Source: Bacteroidales bacterium
GTDB taxonomy: Bacteria > Bacteroidota > Bacteroidia > Bacteroidales > JAADJA01
Direction: 5' to 3'
NCBI GenBank assembly: GCA_030596605.1
Contig: JAUVJI010000005.1
Span: 1 to 64,000, forward strand
Length of the DNA: 64,000 nt
Positions 48,861 to 59,526 of the stretch are shown here, piece after piece; positions within the stretch are counted from its first letter, which is position 1, and every line of letters starts with the position of its first letter. Below the pieces are notes generated by a model. That model saw only the letters and a list, made by a program, of their open reading frames with translations. It made no database searches and was not told where the DNA came from. Made by a program: the position numbers and the translations under genes.

Positions 48861-50678
48861 TTGAAGACACTCAATAAATATTACCAACAGCTTGAACCTG
48901 TCATTAAAACTTTGCCGGGCAAACCCGGCATTTACCAGTATTATGACAATGATGGGAAAATCCTGTATATTGGCAAAGCCAAGAACCTTAAGAAAAGGGT
49001 GTCTTCCTATTTTAATAAGGATGTGAATATCAGTGGGAAGTTGAGGGTGCTTGTTGGTAAAATTGCAGAGATCAGGCATATGGTTGTGGATACGGAACTG
49101 GACGCCCTGCTACTGGAAAATAACCTTATCAAAAAGTACCAGCCCCGCTACAATGTGATGTTAAAGGATGACAAAACATTCCCCTGGATTTGTATCAAAA
49201 ATGAACCTTTCCCTCGTATTTTTTCAACCCGGAATATTATTAAGGACGGATCAAAATATTTTGGGCCTTATGCCTCAGTAAGGATGATGAAAACTTTGCT
49301 TGATCTCATCCGGCAATTATATCAGCTTCGCACATGTAAGCACAATTTATCTGAGCGTAACATCCGGAAAAAGAAATTCAAAGTTTGCCTTGAATATCAT
49401 CTCGGAAATTGTTTGGGACCCTGCGAAGGCCTTCAATCTAATGAAGATTATGATAAGACTATTTCAGAAATAAAAGAGATAATTAAAGGTAATATCAATT
49501 CAGTAATTGGGCAGCTAAAAGGACTGATGAAACAATATGCTGATGATATGGAATTTGAGAAGGCCCAGACTGTGAAGGAAAGGCTGGAGTTGCTTGAACG
49601 GTATCAGAGTAAGTCAACGGTTGTGAATCCGAAGATTGAAAATGTGGATGTTTTTTCAATTATTACAGATGATCAGTCAGGATATGTGAATTTTCTTAAA
49701 GTGGTTAATGGCGCTATTGTTCAATCTCATACAGTTGAACTAAAGAAGAAGCTGGATGAAACACCTGATGAATTGCTTTCCCTGGCGATCATAGAATTGA
49801 GAGAACGATTTGAAAGTAATTCAAAAGAATTAATTATTCCCTTTAAAGTTAAAACCGAGATCCCAGCTTTGATTTATTCTATTCCACAACGTGGAGATAA
49901 AAAACATTTACTTGAATTATCCGAAAGGAATGCGAAATATTACAAAATTGAAAAGGAAAAACAATTGGAATTGGTGGATCCCGACCGTCACACCAACCGT
50001 ATCATGGCGCAAATGAAAAAAGATTTTCGCATGAAAGTAGAACCCCGGCATATTGAGTGTTTTGATAATTCCAATATTCAGGGTGATTACCCGGTTGCTG
50101 CCATGGTATGCTTTAAAAATGGAAAACCGTACAAGAAGGATTATCGCCATTTTAATATTAAAACCGTTGAGGGTCCAAATGACTTCGCTTCTATGGAAGA
50201 GGTTATTTTCAGGCGCTACAAAAGATTACTGAAAGAAAAGAAACCATTGCCTCAACTTATTGTCATTGATGGAGGGAAGGGGCAATTGAGTTCAGCTTTA
50301 AAAAGTCTTGAAAGGCTTGATTTAAGGGGAAATATCTCTATTATCGGGATAGCTAAAAAACTGGAAGAGATTTACTATCCCGGAGATTCCCTTCCTTTGT
50401 ATATTGACAAAAAGTCTGAGACCCTTAAAATTGTTCAGCAATTGCGTGATGAAGCCCATCGTTTTGGAATAACCCACCATAGAAAGAAAATGGAAAAAGG
50501 AACGGTGAAATCAATCTTAACCGAAATAGATGGAATCGGTTATTCCTATGCTCAAAAACTGTTGTGGAAATTTAAATCAGTAAAAAATATTAAGAAGACC
50601 AAATTAGAAGATTTGCAGAAAACCATTGGCCAGGTTAAGGGCAAGATTGTATTTGAATATTTCCAATCCAATATTTAA
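48861..50678 (+). CDS. uvrC: Excinuclease ABC subunit C
   Basis: GIY-YIG 'PGIYQYYDNDGKILYIGKAKNLKKRVSSYF', 'IECFDNSNIQGDYPVAAMVCFKNGKPYKKDYRHFNIK', 'VIDGGKGQL'; apparent TTG start. Confidence 0.95.
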   Translation: MKTLNKYYQQLEPVIKTLPGKPGIYQYYDNDGKILYIGKAKNLKKRVSSYFNKDVNISGKLRVLVGKIAEIRHMVVDTELDALLLENNLIKKYQPRYNVMLKDDKTFPWICIKNEPFPRIFSTRNIIKDGSKYFGPYASVRMMKTLLDLIRQLYQLRTCKHNLSERNIRKKKFKVCLEYHLGNCLGPCEGLQSNEDYDKTISEIKEIIKGNINSVIGQLKGLMKQYADDMEFEKAQTVKERLELLERYQSKSTVVNPKIENVDVFSIITDDQSGYVNFLKVVNGAIVQSHTVELKKKLDETPDELLSLAIIELRERFESNSKELIIPFKVKTEIPALIYSIPQRGDKKHLLELSERNAKYYKIEKEKQLELVDPDRHTNRIMAQMKKDFRMKVEPRHIECFDNSNIQGDYPVAAMVCFKNGKPYKKDYRHFNIKTVEGPNDFASMEEVIFRRYKRLLKEKKPLPQLIVIDGGKGQLSSALKSLERLDLRGNISIIGIAKKLEEIYYPGDSLPLYIDKKSETLKIVQQLRDEAHRFGITHHRKKMEKGTVKSILTEIDGIGYSYAQKLLWKFKSVKNIKKTKLEDLQKTIGQVKGKIVFEYFQSNI

Positions 50679-50837
50679 TCATCTTTATAGTTCCTTTCAA
50701 TAATTAGAATTAGGTTTTTCCTTTGTGATACATTGCGCAGAACTTTGCGCAACTTTGCGGTTAAAAAATCATGCTTCATATTTACATTAAATAGTAATCT
50801 TACTTTTCTTTTTATCTTTACCCAAAATTTTTAATAA

Positions 50838-51452
50838 ATGAAGCGATCCACATATTTAATCATATTTCTCTTTTCAATTTTTACTATATCAGCTACCGCC
50901 CAAAAATTTAATGGTGGGGTTTTAGGCGGATTGGCTGCTGCCGAGGTTTCGGGTGACAGGCTTGAAGGACCAAATAAAGCCGGGATTTATGCCGGTTTTT
51001 TTGTAAACCGTTATTTTTCTGACAGATCTTCAATTCAAATGGAGCTTGAATTTATTCAAAAGGGAAGTCGCAAAAATCCTGACACAAATAGCTATGATAC
51101 TTACTTGTTAAGATTGAATTATGTTGAAATGCCTATCCATTATAAATACGATTTTCATGAAAAAGGAACCCTGGAGGTAGGTTTAGCCTTGGGCTTTTTA
51201 GTTCATGATAAAGAATTAGCCGATGGTTATGACTGGGTAAGTGCAAATGAATTTCAAAGGATCGATTTCAGCTTTAATATTGGTGCGTATTTCAGGATAA
51301 TAGAAAATCTATTGATCAATGTTCGATATTCTAACTCAATACTTGCAATACGTCCTCATATTGGGTCCACCACATATCGTTGGAACCGTGGACAGTATAA
51401 CGAAGTGTTGAGTTTTACACTGCACTATATTATTCCCGGATTATCACGCTGA
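50838..51452 (+). CDS. PorT-like outer membrane beta-barrel protein
   Basis: Signal peptide; 'KFNGGVLGGLAAAEVSGDRLEGPNKAGIYAGFFVNRYFSDRSSIQMELEFIQKGSRKN'. Confidence 0.8.
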   Translation: MKRSTYLIIFLFSIFTISATAQKFNGGVLGGLAAAEVSGDRLEGPNKAGIYAGFFVNRYFSDRSSIQMELEFIQKGSRKNPDTNSYDTYLLRLNYVEMPIHYKYDFHEKGTLEVGLALGFLVHDKELADGYDWVSANEFQRIDFSFNIGAYFRIIENLLINVRYSNSILAIRPHIGSTTYRWNRGQYNEVLSFTLHYIIPGLSR

Positions 51453-52032
51453 CCAATCCCCTGAAATCCCCTTCCGAATAATTGATGGCTCTGTCATCAG
51501 GATAATCTTTTGCCATTTGATCTTTAATGTCGGGTGTCATCATTTCATAATCGCCATGGCATGCCAGACAAATATTCCCAACCATTAGGGGCTTAAAAAA
51601 ATAAAAATATGAAGTATCACCCTGATTGATCTTCTGGGTGTAATATTCTGGTAAAATATTACCTGATTCAATTTGCTCCTGGAAATAATCAAGCGCTAAC
51701 ATTTCGAATTCATTGGGTGCATTATGTGGATTCCGGAATTTATAGGTAGTTCTTTTTACAGAAACAATTCTATCGCTGGTATTCGTTATCATTTCAGTGA
51801 GCGGAATAGCCTTTAGGTTACAGACTTCAATTGCTTTGCTAATGCCGCCTTCCTTAATGGCGCTTTGCAATTCCGTTTTTAAAGTGGCCAACAATTCTCC
51901 GGAAATTTTATTGCCAATAGGTACAATTTCTTTATTTTCCTCGGTGGTAGGCGCAGTTATTTTTTCAGGAGTGATGCTGCATTGGGTCACAAATGCAAGA
52001 ATAGTTAAACAGAATAACAAGTTTTTAAGCAT
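51430..52032 (-). CDS. Periplasmic c-type heme protein, DUF3365/Tll0287-like
   Basis: Lipoprotein-like signal; 'AIEVCNLKAIPLTEMIT...VKRTTYKFRNPHNAPNEFE...GNICLACHGD'. Confidence 0.85.
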   Translation of the reverse strand: MLKNLLFCLTILAFVTQCSITPEKITAPTTEENKEIVPIGNKISGELLATLKTELQSAIKEGGISKAIEVCNLKAIPLTEMITNTSDRIVSVKRTTYKFRNPHNAPNEFEMLALDYFQEQIESGNILPEYYTQKINQGDTSYFYFFKPLMVGNICLACHGDYEMMTPDIKDQMAKDYPDDRAINYSEGDFRGLVSVIIRE

Positions 52033-52275
52033 GACATTTAATTTAATGAGGGAATGTAAAAATACGATATTTCAGATAAAACATGGCAGTTTATAATATT
52101 TGAAAATTTATCACTTCCAAATATATCCCATTACTGTTAAAAACTAACTTTTAATCCATAAAGTCATAAAATAAAAAATATTATTTTTACACCTTCTTAA
52201 TAAGAACGATCTGAATGAATATTTCAGCAATTTCAATCATTTACTATACATATCGTAAACTTTAAGCATTAATAT

Positions 52276-53784
52276 ATGATTAAGAAAGTACTTGTGGCCA
52301 ACAGGGGTGAAATAGCTGTGCGTGTGATGCGTACCTGCAGGGAAATGGGTATTACCTCAGTGGCTGTCTTTTCCGATGCCGACAGGAATTCGATGCATGT
52401 ACGGTACGCTGATGAGGCCTATCACATTGGCCCTTCACCATCCAACGAAAGCTACCTCGCTATTGATAAAATCATAAAAACAGCAAAAAAGTCAAAAGCA
52501 GATGCCATTCATCCTGGTTATGGATTTTTATCTGAAAATGCTGTATTCTCTGATCGGTGTAAAAAAGAGGGTATCATTTTTATCGGCCCTTCCTCCCATT
52601 CCATTTCTACTATGGGAGATAAAATTACAGCGAGACGAACCATCACCAAAGCCGGTGTACCGGTAGTTCCGGGCACAACCGATCCTTTAACCTCGGATAA
52701 AGATGCTTTAAAAGTGATCAAGGAAATAGGCCTGCCTGTTATGATCAAAGCATCAGCTGGAGGTGGGGGTAAAGGTATACGCCTTGTTAAAAAAGAAGAA
52801 GAGATCATTCCATCATTGCGGGCAGCAAAATCAGAAGCAAAAGCTGCATTTAGTAACGATGAAGTTTATGTGGAAAAATACATTCAATCTCCTCACCATA
52901 TTGAATTCCAGATATTGGCCGATAGGCACGGAAATGTCATCCACCTTTTCGAAAGGGAATGTTCGGTTCAACGACGGCATCAGAAAGTAATAGAAGAAAC
53001 TCCCAGTCCGCTAATGAATCCTGAAATCAGGGTTGAAATGGGTAAGCATGCAGTTGCTGTTGCAAAAGCTGCTGATTATGAAGGAGCCGGAACAATTGAA
53101 TTTATCGTTGATGATAACCTGAACTATTATTTCCTTGAGATGAATACAAGGCTGCAGGTTGAACATCCAATAACTGAACGAGTAGTAGGGATTGATCTGG
53201 TAAAAGAACAAATCAATATAGCCAACGGTTTGGAGTTAAGTCACAAACAGGAAGACCTTTCCCAAAACGGCCATGCTATTGAATGCAGGATTTATGCTGA
53301 GGATCCGGATAAAAACTTCATTCCGAGTCCGGGTGTTATTCAACATATCAGTGAACCTCTGGGTTTTGGTGTGAGACATGATGGCTATGTTTATGAAGGT
53401 TATGAAATTCCGATGTTTTATGATCCGCTTATTTCAAAACTCATCGTGTGGGGAAAAACAAGGCAGGAAGCTATTGACAGAATGAAGCGGGCGCTATTTA
53501 CCTATAAAATTACAGGAATTAAAACAACAATAAAATTCCTCGAAAGAATAATGAACACCCCTGATTTTATCAATGGAAATTACAATACACATTTTATTGA
53601 AAAGAATCGTGCTTTTTTACAGGATGTAGATAAATGTGAGGGTGATTGTAAAGCAATGGCCATTATTGCTGCATTTATCGACCATACAAATAGAATCGCT
53701 GATGCACAGAGTCCTGGGACATCCGGCAGGGATGAGAGTAGTTGGAAATCATGCGGTAGAAGAAAAAGCATGATGAGACTTTAA
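52276..53784 (+). CDS. accC: Biotin carboxylase subunit of acyl-CoA carboxylase
   Basis: 'MIKKVLVANRGEIAVRVMRTCREMGI', 'MIKASAGGGGKGIRLVK', 'FLEMNTRLQVEHPITERV'. Confidence 0.94.
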   Translation: MIKKVLVANRGEIAVRVMRTCREMGITSVAVFSDADRNSMHVRYADEAYHIGPSPSNESYLAIDKIIKTAKKSKADAIHPGYGFLSENAVFSDRCKKEGIIFIGPSSHSISTMGDKITARRTITKAGVPVVPGTTDPLTSDKDALKVIKEIGLPVMIKASAGGGGKGIRLVKKEEEIIPSLRAAKSEAKAAFSNDEVYVEKYIQSPHHIEFQILADRHGNVIHLFERECSVQRRHQKVIEETPSPLMNPEIRVEMGKHAVAVAKAADYEGAGTIEFIVDDNLNYYFLEMNTRLQVEHPITERVVGIDLVKEQINIANGLELSHKQEDLSQNGHAIECRIYAEDPDKNFIPSPGVIQHISEPLGFGVRHDGYVYEGYEIPMFYDPLISKLIVWGKTRQEAIDRMKRALFTYKITGIKTTIKFLERIMNTPDFINGNYNTHFIEKNRAFLQDVDKCEGDCKAMAIIAAFIDHTNRIADAQSPGTSGRDESSWKSCGRRKSMMRL

Positions 53785-53800
53785 TTAAACAGATTACATT

Positions 53801-54307
53801 ATGACTTTAGAAATTAATATTGACGGAAAATCTTCAAACGTAGAGTTACTTAGTAAGGAAGATAATATATATCAGGTATCCATTGATGGTAAAATCTACA
53901 ACGTTGACTTGGCTATGGTTGAAAAAGGGGTTTATTCGGTTCTTTATAAAAATAAATCATTCAATGTTGAATTGATCCGTGGTAAAGAACCTAAAACCTA
54001 CACCATTAACACATTATATAATTCTTACGATATAAGTATCCTTGATGCTGAGGCCAAATACCTCAGAAGCAGAAAAGATGATGACATGGACGATGACGCT
54101 GCAATTTCCTCACCTATGCCCGGAAAAGTAGTTAAAATTCTTGTTAAGACCGGCGATAAAGTAAAGGCAGGAGATACTGTATTAATTATTTCTGCCATGA
54201 AAATGGAAAGTGAATATAAAGTTAAGAGAGACCGTGTAATTAAAAATGTAATGGTTAAAGAAGGAGATATCATCGACGGAAACCAACCTTTAATTATTGT
54301 TGAATAA
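53801..54307 (+). CDS. Biotin carboxyl carrier protein
   Basis: 'ISSPMPGKVVKILVKTGDKVKAGDTVLIISAMKMESEYK' biotinyl domain. Confidence 0.92.
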   Translation: MTLEINIDGKSSNVELLSKEDNIYQVSIDGKIYNVDLAMVEKGVYSVLYKNKSFNVELIRGKEPKTYTINTLYNSYDISILDAEAKYLRSRKDDDMDDDAAISSPMPGKVVKILVKTGDKVKAGDTVLIISAMKMESEYKVKRDRVIKNVMVKEGDIIDGNQPLIIVE

Positions 54308-54333
54308 CAACCAGAATCAAAATTTAATTTATT

Positions 54334-55869
54334 ATGTCATTAGAAGATAAATTCAAACAATTTGAAGAAAGAAATAAAATTGCTGAAGTAGGTGGCGGAA
54401 AAGAAAGAATTGACAGGCAGCATAAAGCCGGACGCAAAACATCAAGAGAAAGGATTAAAGACTTATTAGATCCGGAAACATTTGTAGAAGTTGATAAATT
54501 CGTAACCCATCGTGCAACTGATTTTGGCATCGATAAAAATAAAATTCTTGGTGATGGTGTGGTTGCCGGATATGGTAAAATAGACGGAAGGCTGGTTTAC
54601 CTCTTTGCCCAGGATTTTACAGTATTCGGCGGAACATTAAGCCGGGCAAATGCTGATAAGATCATAAAAATTATGGATCTTGCCCTGAAAATGGGAGCTC
54701 CTGTTATTGGCTTGAATGATTCAGGAGGTGCTAGAATTCAGGAAGGTGTTGAAAGTCTTGCAGGTTATGCCGATATATTTTACCTAAATACAATTTCATC
54801 GGGTGTTGTGCCTCAAATTTCTGCTGTATTGGGTCCTTGTGCAGGAGGTGCCGTATACTCACCAGCTATTACTGATTTTATTTTAATGGTTAAAAACACC
54901 AGCTATATGTTTGTTACCGGGCCTGATGTGATAAAAACGGTAACACACGAAGAAGTAACAAAAGAAGATCTTGGGGGAGCTATGACCCATAACTCAAAAA
55001 GTGGGGTAGCACATTTTGTAGCTGATGACGATGAACAAGCCATGATGATGATTAGGGAATTGCTAAGTTTTATTCCATCCAACAACCTTGAAGATCCTCC
55101 TATGAAACTCTGCACAGATGACATTCACAGGGAAGATGAAAAACTTCAGACAATTGTACCCGATGATCCGAACAAACCTTATGACATGAAAGAAATTATC
55201 TCCACTGTCGCGGATGAAAATAATTTCTTTGAAGTGATGCCATATTATGCGCAAAATATTATTATTGGATTTGCCAGAATGGGTGGCAGGTCAATAGGAA
55301 TTGTTGCTAACCAGCCCGGTAACCTTGCCGGTGTATTGGATATAAATTCTTCAGTAAAAGGTGCACGATTTGTCAGATTCTGTGATGCATTTAATATTCC
55401 ATTGGTAACTTTTGTTGATGTACCTGGATTTTTACCCGGAACTGCGCAGGAATTTGGAGGTATCATCAAGCATGGAGCAAAGTTACTATACGCTTTTGCT
55501 GAAGCAACGGTACCAAAAATTACCTTAATTACCAGAAAAGCATATGGAGGCGCTTATGATGTGATGTCGAGCAAACATATTGGAGCTGATGTTAATCTTG
55601 CTTATCCCACTGCTGAAATTGCCGTTATGGGGCCTGATGGCGCAATAAATATTATTTTCAGGGATAAATTGAATCCAGAGGATAAAAAGAAAGCTGTTGA
55701 AGATTATAAGAAAACTTTTGCCAGCCCTTACAAAGCAGCGGCCTTAGGTTATGTTGATGAAATTATTTATCCGAAACAGACGAGGTTTAAAATTATACAA
55801 GCTTTGGAAATGACTCAAAATAAGGCAAAATCACATCCTGCTAAGAAACACGGAAATATTCCTTTGTAA
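54334..55869 (+). CDS. Acyl-CoA (propionyl-CoA) carboxylase beta / carboxyltransferase
   Basis: '[57 protein letters not shown]', 'GIIVNQPG'-type motif '[16 protein letters not shown]'. Confidence 0.94.
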   Translation: MSLEDKFKQFEERNKIAEVGGGKERIDRQHKAGRKTSRERIKDLLDPETFVEVDKFVTHRATDFGIDKNKILGDGVVAGYGKIDGRLVYLFAQDFTVFGGTLSRANADKIIKIMDLALKMGAPVIGLNDSGGARIQEGVESLAGYADIFYLNTISSGVVPQISAVLGPCAGGAVYSPAITDFILMVKNTSYMFVTGPDVIKTVTHEEVTKEDLGGAMTHNSKSGVAHFVADDDEQAMMMIRELLSFIPSNNLEDPPMKLCTDDIHREDEKLQTIVPDDPNKPYDMKEIISTVADENNFFEVMPYYAQNIIIGFARMGGRSIGIVANQPGNLAGVLDINSSVKGARFVRFCDAFNIPLVTFVDVPGFLPGTAQEFGGIIKHGAKLLYAFAEATVPKITLITRKAYGGAYDVMSSKHIGADVNLAYPTAEIAVMGPDGAINIIFRDKLNPEDKKKAVEDYKKTFASPYKAAALGYVDEIIYPKQTRFKIIQALEMTQNKAKSHPAKKHGNIPL

Positions 55870-56268
55870 TCAGGCTTTGGCTGCTTTTTCGTTCTCGAAT
55901 AATTGTTTATTGAGATTATCCTTTTCCTCTTTAACTTGCTCTATAGCAATATTTAGAATAGTATTAAGTTTTGAGACCAGTTCAGGAACTTCATCTATAT
56001 TAATATTATCCCTGGTATTATTTTCAAGCCTTCTGATATCTTGTTTTATATCATTGATGCAGAAAATATCTACTGATGATTTTAATTTATGTGCCAATTT
56101 ACTAACACCATCAAGATCATTCTTCTCGTAGCATTTATTAAGCTCACTTAAACTTTCGGGAGTAGCCTGAAGAAAAATTTTGACCATTTGGTAAATAGCA
56201 TGCTGGTCTCCTCCGAGCATCTCATTTAGATTTGTTAAATCAAACAGTTTTTTAGAATCCATTGACAC
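55870..56268 (-). CDS. Stand-alone Hpt (histidine phosphotransfer) domain protein
   Basis: 'LDGVSKLAHKLKSSVDIFCI' Hpt phospho-His motif. Confidence 0.85.
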   Translation of the reverse strand: MSMDSKKLFDLTNLNEMLGGDQHAIYQMVKIFLQATPESLSELNKCYEKNDLDGVSKLAHKLKSSVDIFCINDIKQDIRRLENNTRDNINIDEVPELVSKLNTILNIAIEQVKEEKDNLNKQLFENEKAAKA

Positions 56269-56509
56269 GTAATTTTAATAATATTTTTGGTGGCTATTTA
56301 ATTATATTTTACTTGAGTTTCAATGCCTAACTTTGGTAGCAACTTTTATACCATATCTTCAAATGCCTGTAGATAAAGAATTTAATATGAATTTATCAAG
56401 TTGAAAAATTCTCTATTTGAAAAAGCAATTTAAAATTTGGAAATTACAATAATTTTTAAGCTAAAATTCAGGGTGGAGATAGAAAATTTTAACAGTGAAA
56501 TGTTTATAA

Positions 56510-57862
56510 TTAAATTTCATTGTTCTTTAGCATCCTATAAATGGTAGACTTCCCTATATCGAGTTTTTTCGCAACAACCATTACATTGTTGTTATACTTC
56601 TGCAGATAAAACTTTACTATTTTCTTTACATAACCCTCCAATGTATCCTCTTCCAGGAGAAAATCACTTTTTTCATTTGTTGAATTAAATGTGACATGAT
56701 CTTCATCAATATGCTCGCTATTGGTTAATACACAACCTAATTCCATTACAGCTTTTAATTCCCTTACATTACCCGGAAATGGATATTTCAGCAGTTTTTC
56801 CTGCGCTTTCGTAGAGATACTCAGCTTGTTCATTTTATTCTCCTTACAAAAGTCATCAACAAAAAACTTTGCAAGAATAAGTATATCATTACCGCGGTAT
56901 CGCAGTGGCGGGATTTCAATGGGTAAGCCTAACAACCTGTAATATAGATCCTCCCTGAAGTTTCCCTTTTGAACTTCTTTTGCGAGGTTCTTATTGGTTG
57001 CAACAATAACCCTGGCATCGAATTTTACTGATTTATTTCCCCCTACCCTGTACAATTCTTTCTCTTGAATAACACGCAATAGCTTTGCCTGCATACTCAA
57101 GTCCATCTCACCAATTTCATCCAGGAAGATAGTTCCTCTATTTGCCAATTCGAACTTTCCGATTTTACGTACGTTAGCGCCGGTAAACGCCCCTTTCTCA
57201 TGACCAAAAAACTCACTTTCAATTAATTCGCTTGGAATGGCTGTTACATTAATTGGGACAAATGAAAATTTGGTTCTTACAGAGTTATAATGAATTGCTT
57301 TTGCAACAAGTTCTTTTCCTGTTCCGGTTTCACCGTAAAGCGATACAGTAATGTTGGTTTGAGTGGCCTTTTCAATGAGTTTAAAAATTTGTTTTATAGC
57401 AGGGCTGTTTCCCTTTATGATTTTTTTAAATTCATATTTTTTACCTATCTCCTCTTTTAATACGTTAATCTCTTCTTTTAACTCAAGTCGCTCTTTAATA
57501 TTTTTTAGTGTGTTCCATAACCGTTCTTTTGTATCTTCATCCTTAACAAAATAATCGTAGGCGCCCTCTTTTAATAATTTCACAGCCGTTGCCACATCCT
57601 CCTGCCCGGAAACAATAACAATGGGAATATCCTGGTTAAATTCTTTTACTTTTTTAATAACTTCAAACCCAGACATATCTGGAAGTGAATAGTCGAGTGA
57701 AATCAGGGAAGGCCCTTGATACAAGTTCTTTATACATTCAGTACCTGTCTCAAATTTATAAACCTCATTATCCGGATTAAGAGATAAATGGTATTTCAGC
57801 ATCTCTCCGTACAAAGGGTCATCTTCAACAATAAAAATCTTAAAAGGATTCATATAAGCCAC
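56510..57862 (-). CDS. NtrC-family sigma54-dependent response regulator
   Basis: REC '[22 protein letters not shown]...[11 protein letters not shown]', AAA+ '[15 protein letters not shown]', '[15 protein letters not shown]', FIS-type HTH C-term. Confidence 0.95.
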   Translation of the reverse strand: MAYMNPFKIFIVEDDPLYGEMLKYHLSLNPDNEVYKFETGTECIKNLYQGPSLISLDYSLPDMSGFEVIKKVKEFNQDIPIVIVSGQEDVATAVKLLKEGAYDYFVKDEDTKERLWNTLKNIKERLELKEEINVLKEEIGKKYEFKKIIKGNSPAIKQIFKLIEKATQTNITVSLYGETGTGKELVAKAIHYNSVRTKFSFVPINVTAIPSELIESEFFGHEKGAFTGANVRKIGKFELANRGTIFLDEIGEMDLSMQAKLLRVIQEKELYRVGGNKSVKFDARVIVATNKNLAKEVQKGNFREDLYYRLLGLPIEIPPLRYRGNDILILAKFFVDDFCKENKMNKLSISTKAQEKLLKYPFPGNVRELKAVMELGCVLTNSEHIDEDHVTFNSTNEKSDFLLEEDTLEGYVKKIVKFYLQKYNNNVMVVAKKLDIGKSTIYRMLKNNEI

Positions 57863-58274
57863 TATTTCGATTCGAATTTACAAAATTTTAATCAATGTTT
57901 CCCATTTTGAGAATTTTTTTTTCTTAAATCTGTTTCTTTTGCCTTCATTTTATTCGAAAAACTATCGAATATTTCTCTTTCTTTTTCTATATCCTTACAG
58001 TTCAAACTTTTACAAACCGGCATAACCCAGACTCAAGAAAATTACTGGATATTACGAAGAATCATAACTATTTGTTTCATATAAATTTATAATAGAAAAG
58101 GAATTTCAAAACACCAAAACTTATTTTATAAAAATTTCCCAATATTAGAAAAGGAATTGTAAAAGTTCATTTTGAAACTTCAAATCAAATGTGGAATACA
58201 ATATTAGAATTACACACCAGTTATTCTCAATGACTTTGTGTTTAATTGTTAATTTTGCTTTACAATTAATGTAA

Positions 58275-59489
58275 ATGATATTTCAAAAAAAATTTCGAAT
58301 AATAAAAGTAGTTGCTATGGCACTGCTTTACCTTATATTGGCTCTATTGCTATTTTTTGCAGTTAAATACATCACTTGCCCGGTTTATAAATTCAAACCG
58401 GCGCATCCTTTTACAGGAGATGTTTTTTATAATCCCTACCAGCATATTGACAGTACACATTGGAGAAAATCTAATTTTCAAGTTCAATCATATGCCTGGA
58501 TGGGTTTAACAGCAGGGCGGGGTAACACCAACAAAGCAATTTATGATGTATACAAAAGTCTGCATTACGACATAATTGCAACTTCACCTTATCAAAAGAT
58601 TGACAAATTCCGTAAAGATCAACCGGATTATATTCCAGTATACGAACATGGTTATGGAATTAAAAAAAGTCACCAGGTTTTACTAGGTGCACAAAAAGTA
58701 TTGTGGACAGACTATCCGTTATTTCAATCTATTCACAACAAGCAGCATGTTTTAAATTTACTCAAAAAGGAAAATGAACTGGTTTATATTGCTCACCCTA
58801 ATTTATGGAATGGTTATTCATTAAAAGAAATGGAATTATTGTTGAATTATGATGGGATTGAAGTTCTGAACAACTATAGTATATCTTTAGAACATTGGGA
58901 TGCAGCGCTTTCATCAGGGAAATATGTTACTATCATAGGAAATGATGATGCCCATGATGTTTCTAATCCAAATGAATTGGGACGTCATTGTACTTTTATT
59001 AATTCACCTACATTGAACAGAGATGATATTCTAAAATCATTGAAAATGGGAAAGTCTTTTGGTGCGAGTATTTATTTGAATTTTAATGAGTCTCTTGCCA
59101 ATAAAATTGAAAGGATCAAGGTTCTTCAGAAATTGAAAAAATTTGAGATTATTTCCGATACAATTTTTTTAGAAGTGGATTCTATAGCTGAAGAAATAAA
59201 ATTCATTGGACAGGGAGGCAAATTACAGAAGAAGATTAATAATTCCAATAAAACATTTTATGTTTTAAAAGATAGCGATACCTATATAAGGGCAGAAATT
59301 AAATTTTCTTACCAGCAAATTTATTATTTAAATCCAGTCTGTCGCTCAGATGAATTTAAACCTCCGGAACAATCATTACCTGAAATTGATATTTACAGGA
59401 CATACATTCTTAGAATAGTAGGATTCAGTACACTGATATTCCTCCTGATAAATATATTCTTTATTAGAAAGAAACGCATGATAGGATAA
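58275..59489 (+). CDS. Membrane-anchored PHP-like (CehA/McbA-type) putative metallohydrolase
   Basis: N- and C-terminal TMs; 'VYIAHPNLWNGYSLKEMELLLNYDGIEVLNNYS', 'IIGNDDAHDVSN'. Confidence 0.6.
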   Translation: MIFQKKFRIIKVVAMALLYLILALLLFFAVKYITCPVYKFKPAHPFTGDVFYNPYQHIDSTHWRKSNFQVQSYAWMGLTAGRGNTNKAIYDVYKSLHYDIIATSPYQKIDKFRKDQPDYIPVYEHGYGIKKSHQVLLGAQKVLWTDYPLFQSIHNKQHVLNLLKKENELVYIAHPNLWNGYSLKEMELLLNYDGIEVLNNYSISLEHWDAALSSGKYVTIIGNDDAHDVSNPNELGRHCTFINSPTLNRDDILKSLKMGKSFGASIYLNFNESLANKIERIKVLQKLKKFEIISDTIFLEVDSIAEEIKFIGQGGKLQKKINNSNKTFYVLKDSDTYIRAEIKFSYQQIYYLNPVCRSDEFKPPEQSLPEIDIYRTYILRIVGFSTLIFLLINIFFIRKKRMIG

Positions 59490-59526
59490 TACTACGTATT
59501 AGATGACTTTTGGGATTGAATAAATT

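Noticed and set aside
58085-58165. Repeated 'TA.TAGAAAAGGAATT' words upstream of the PHP-like gene, considered as regulator binding sites
   Set aside because: Only two AT-rich copies with no symmetry; easily expected by chance in this composition.
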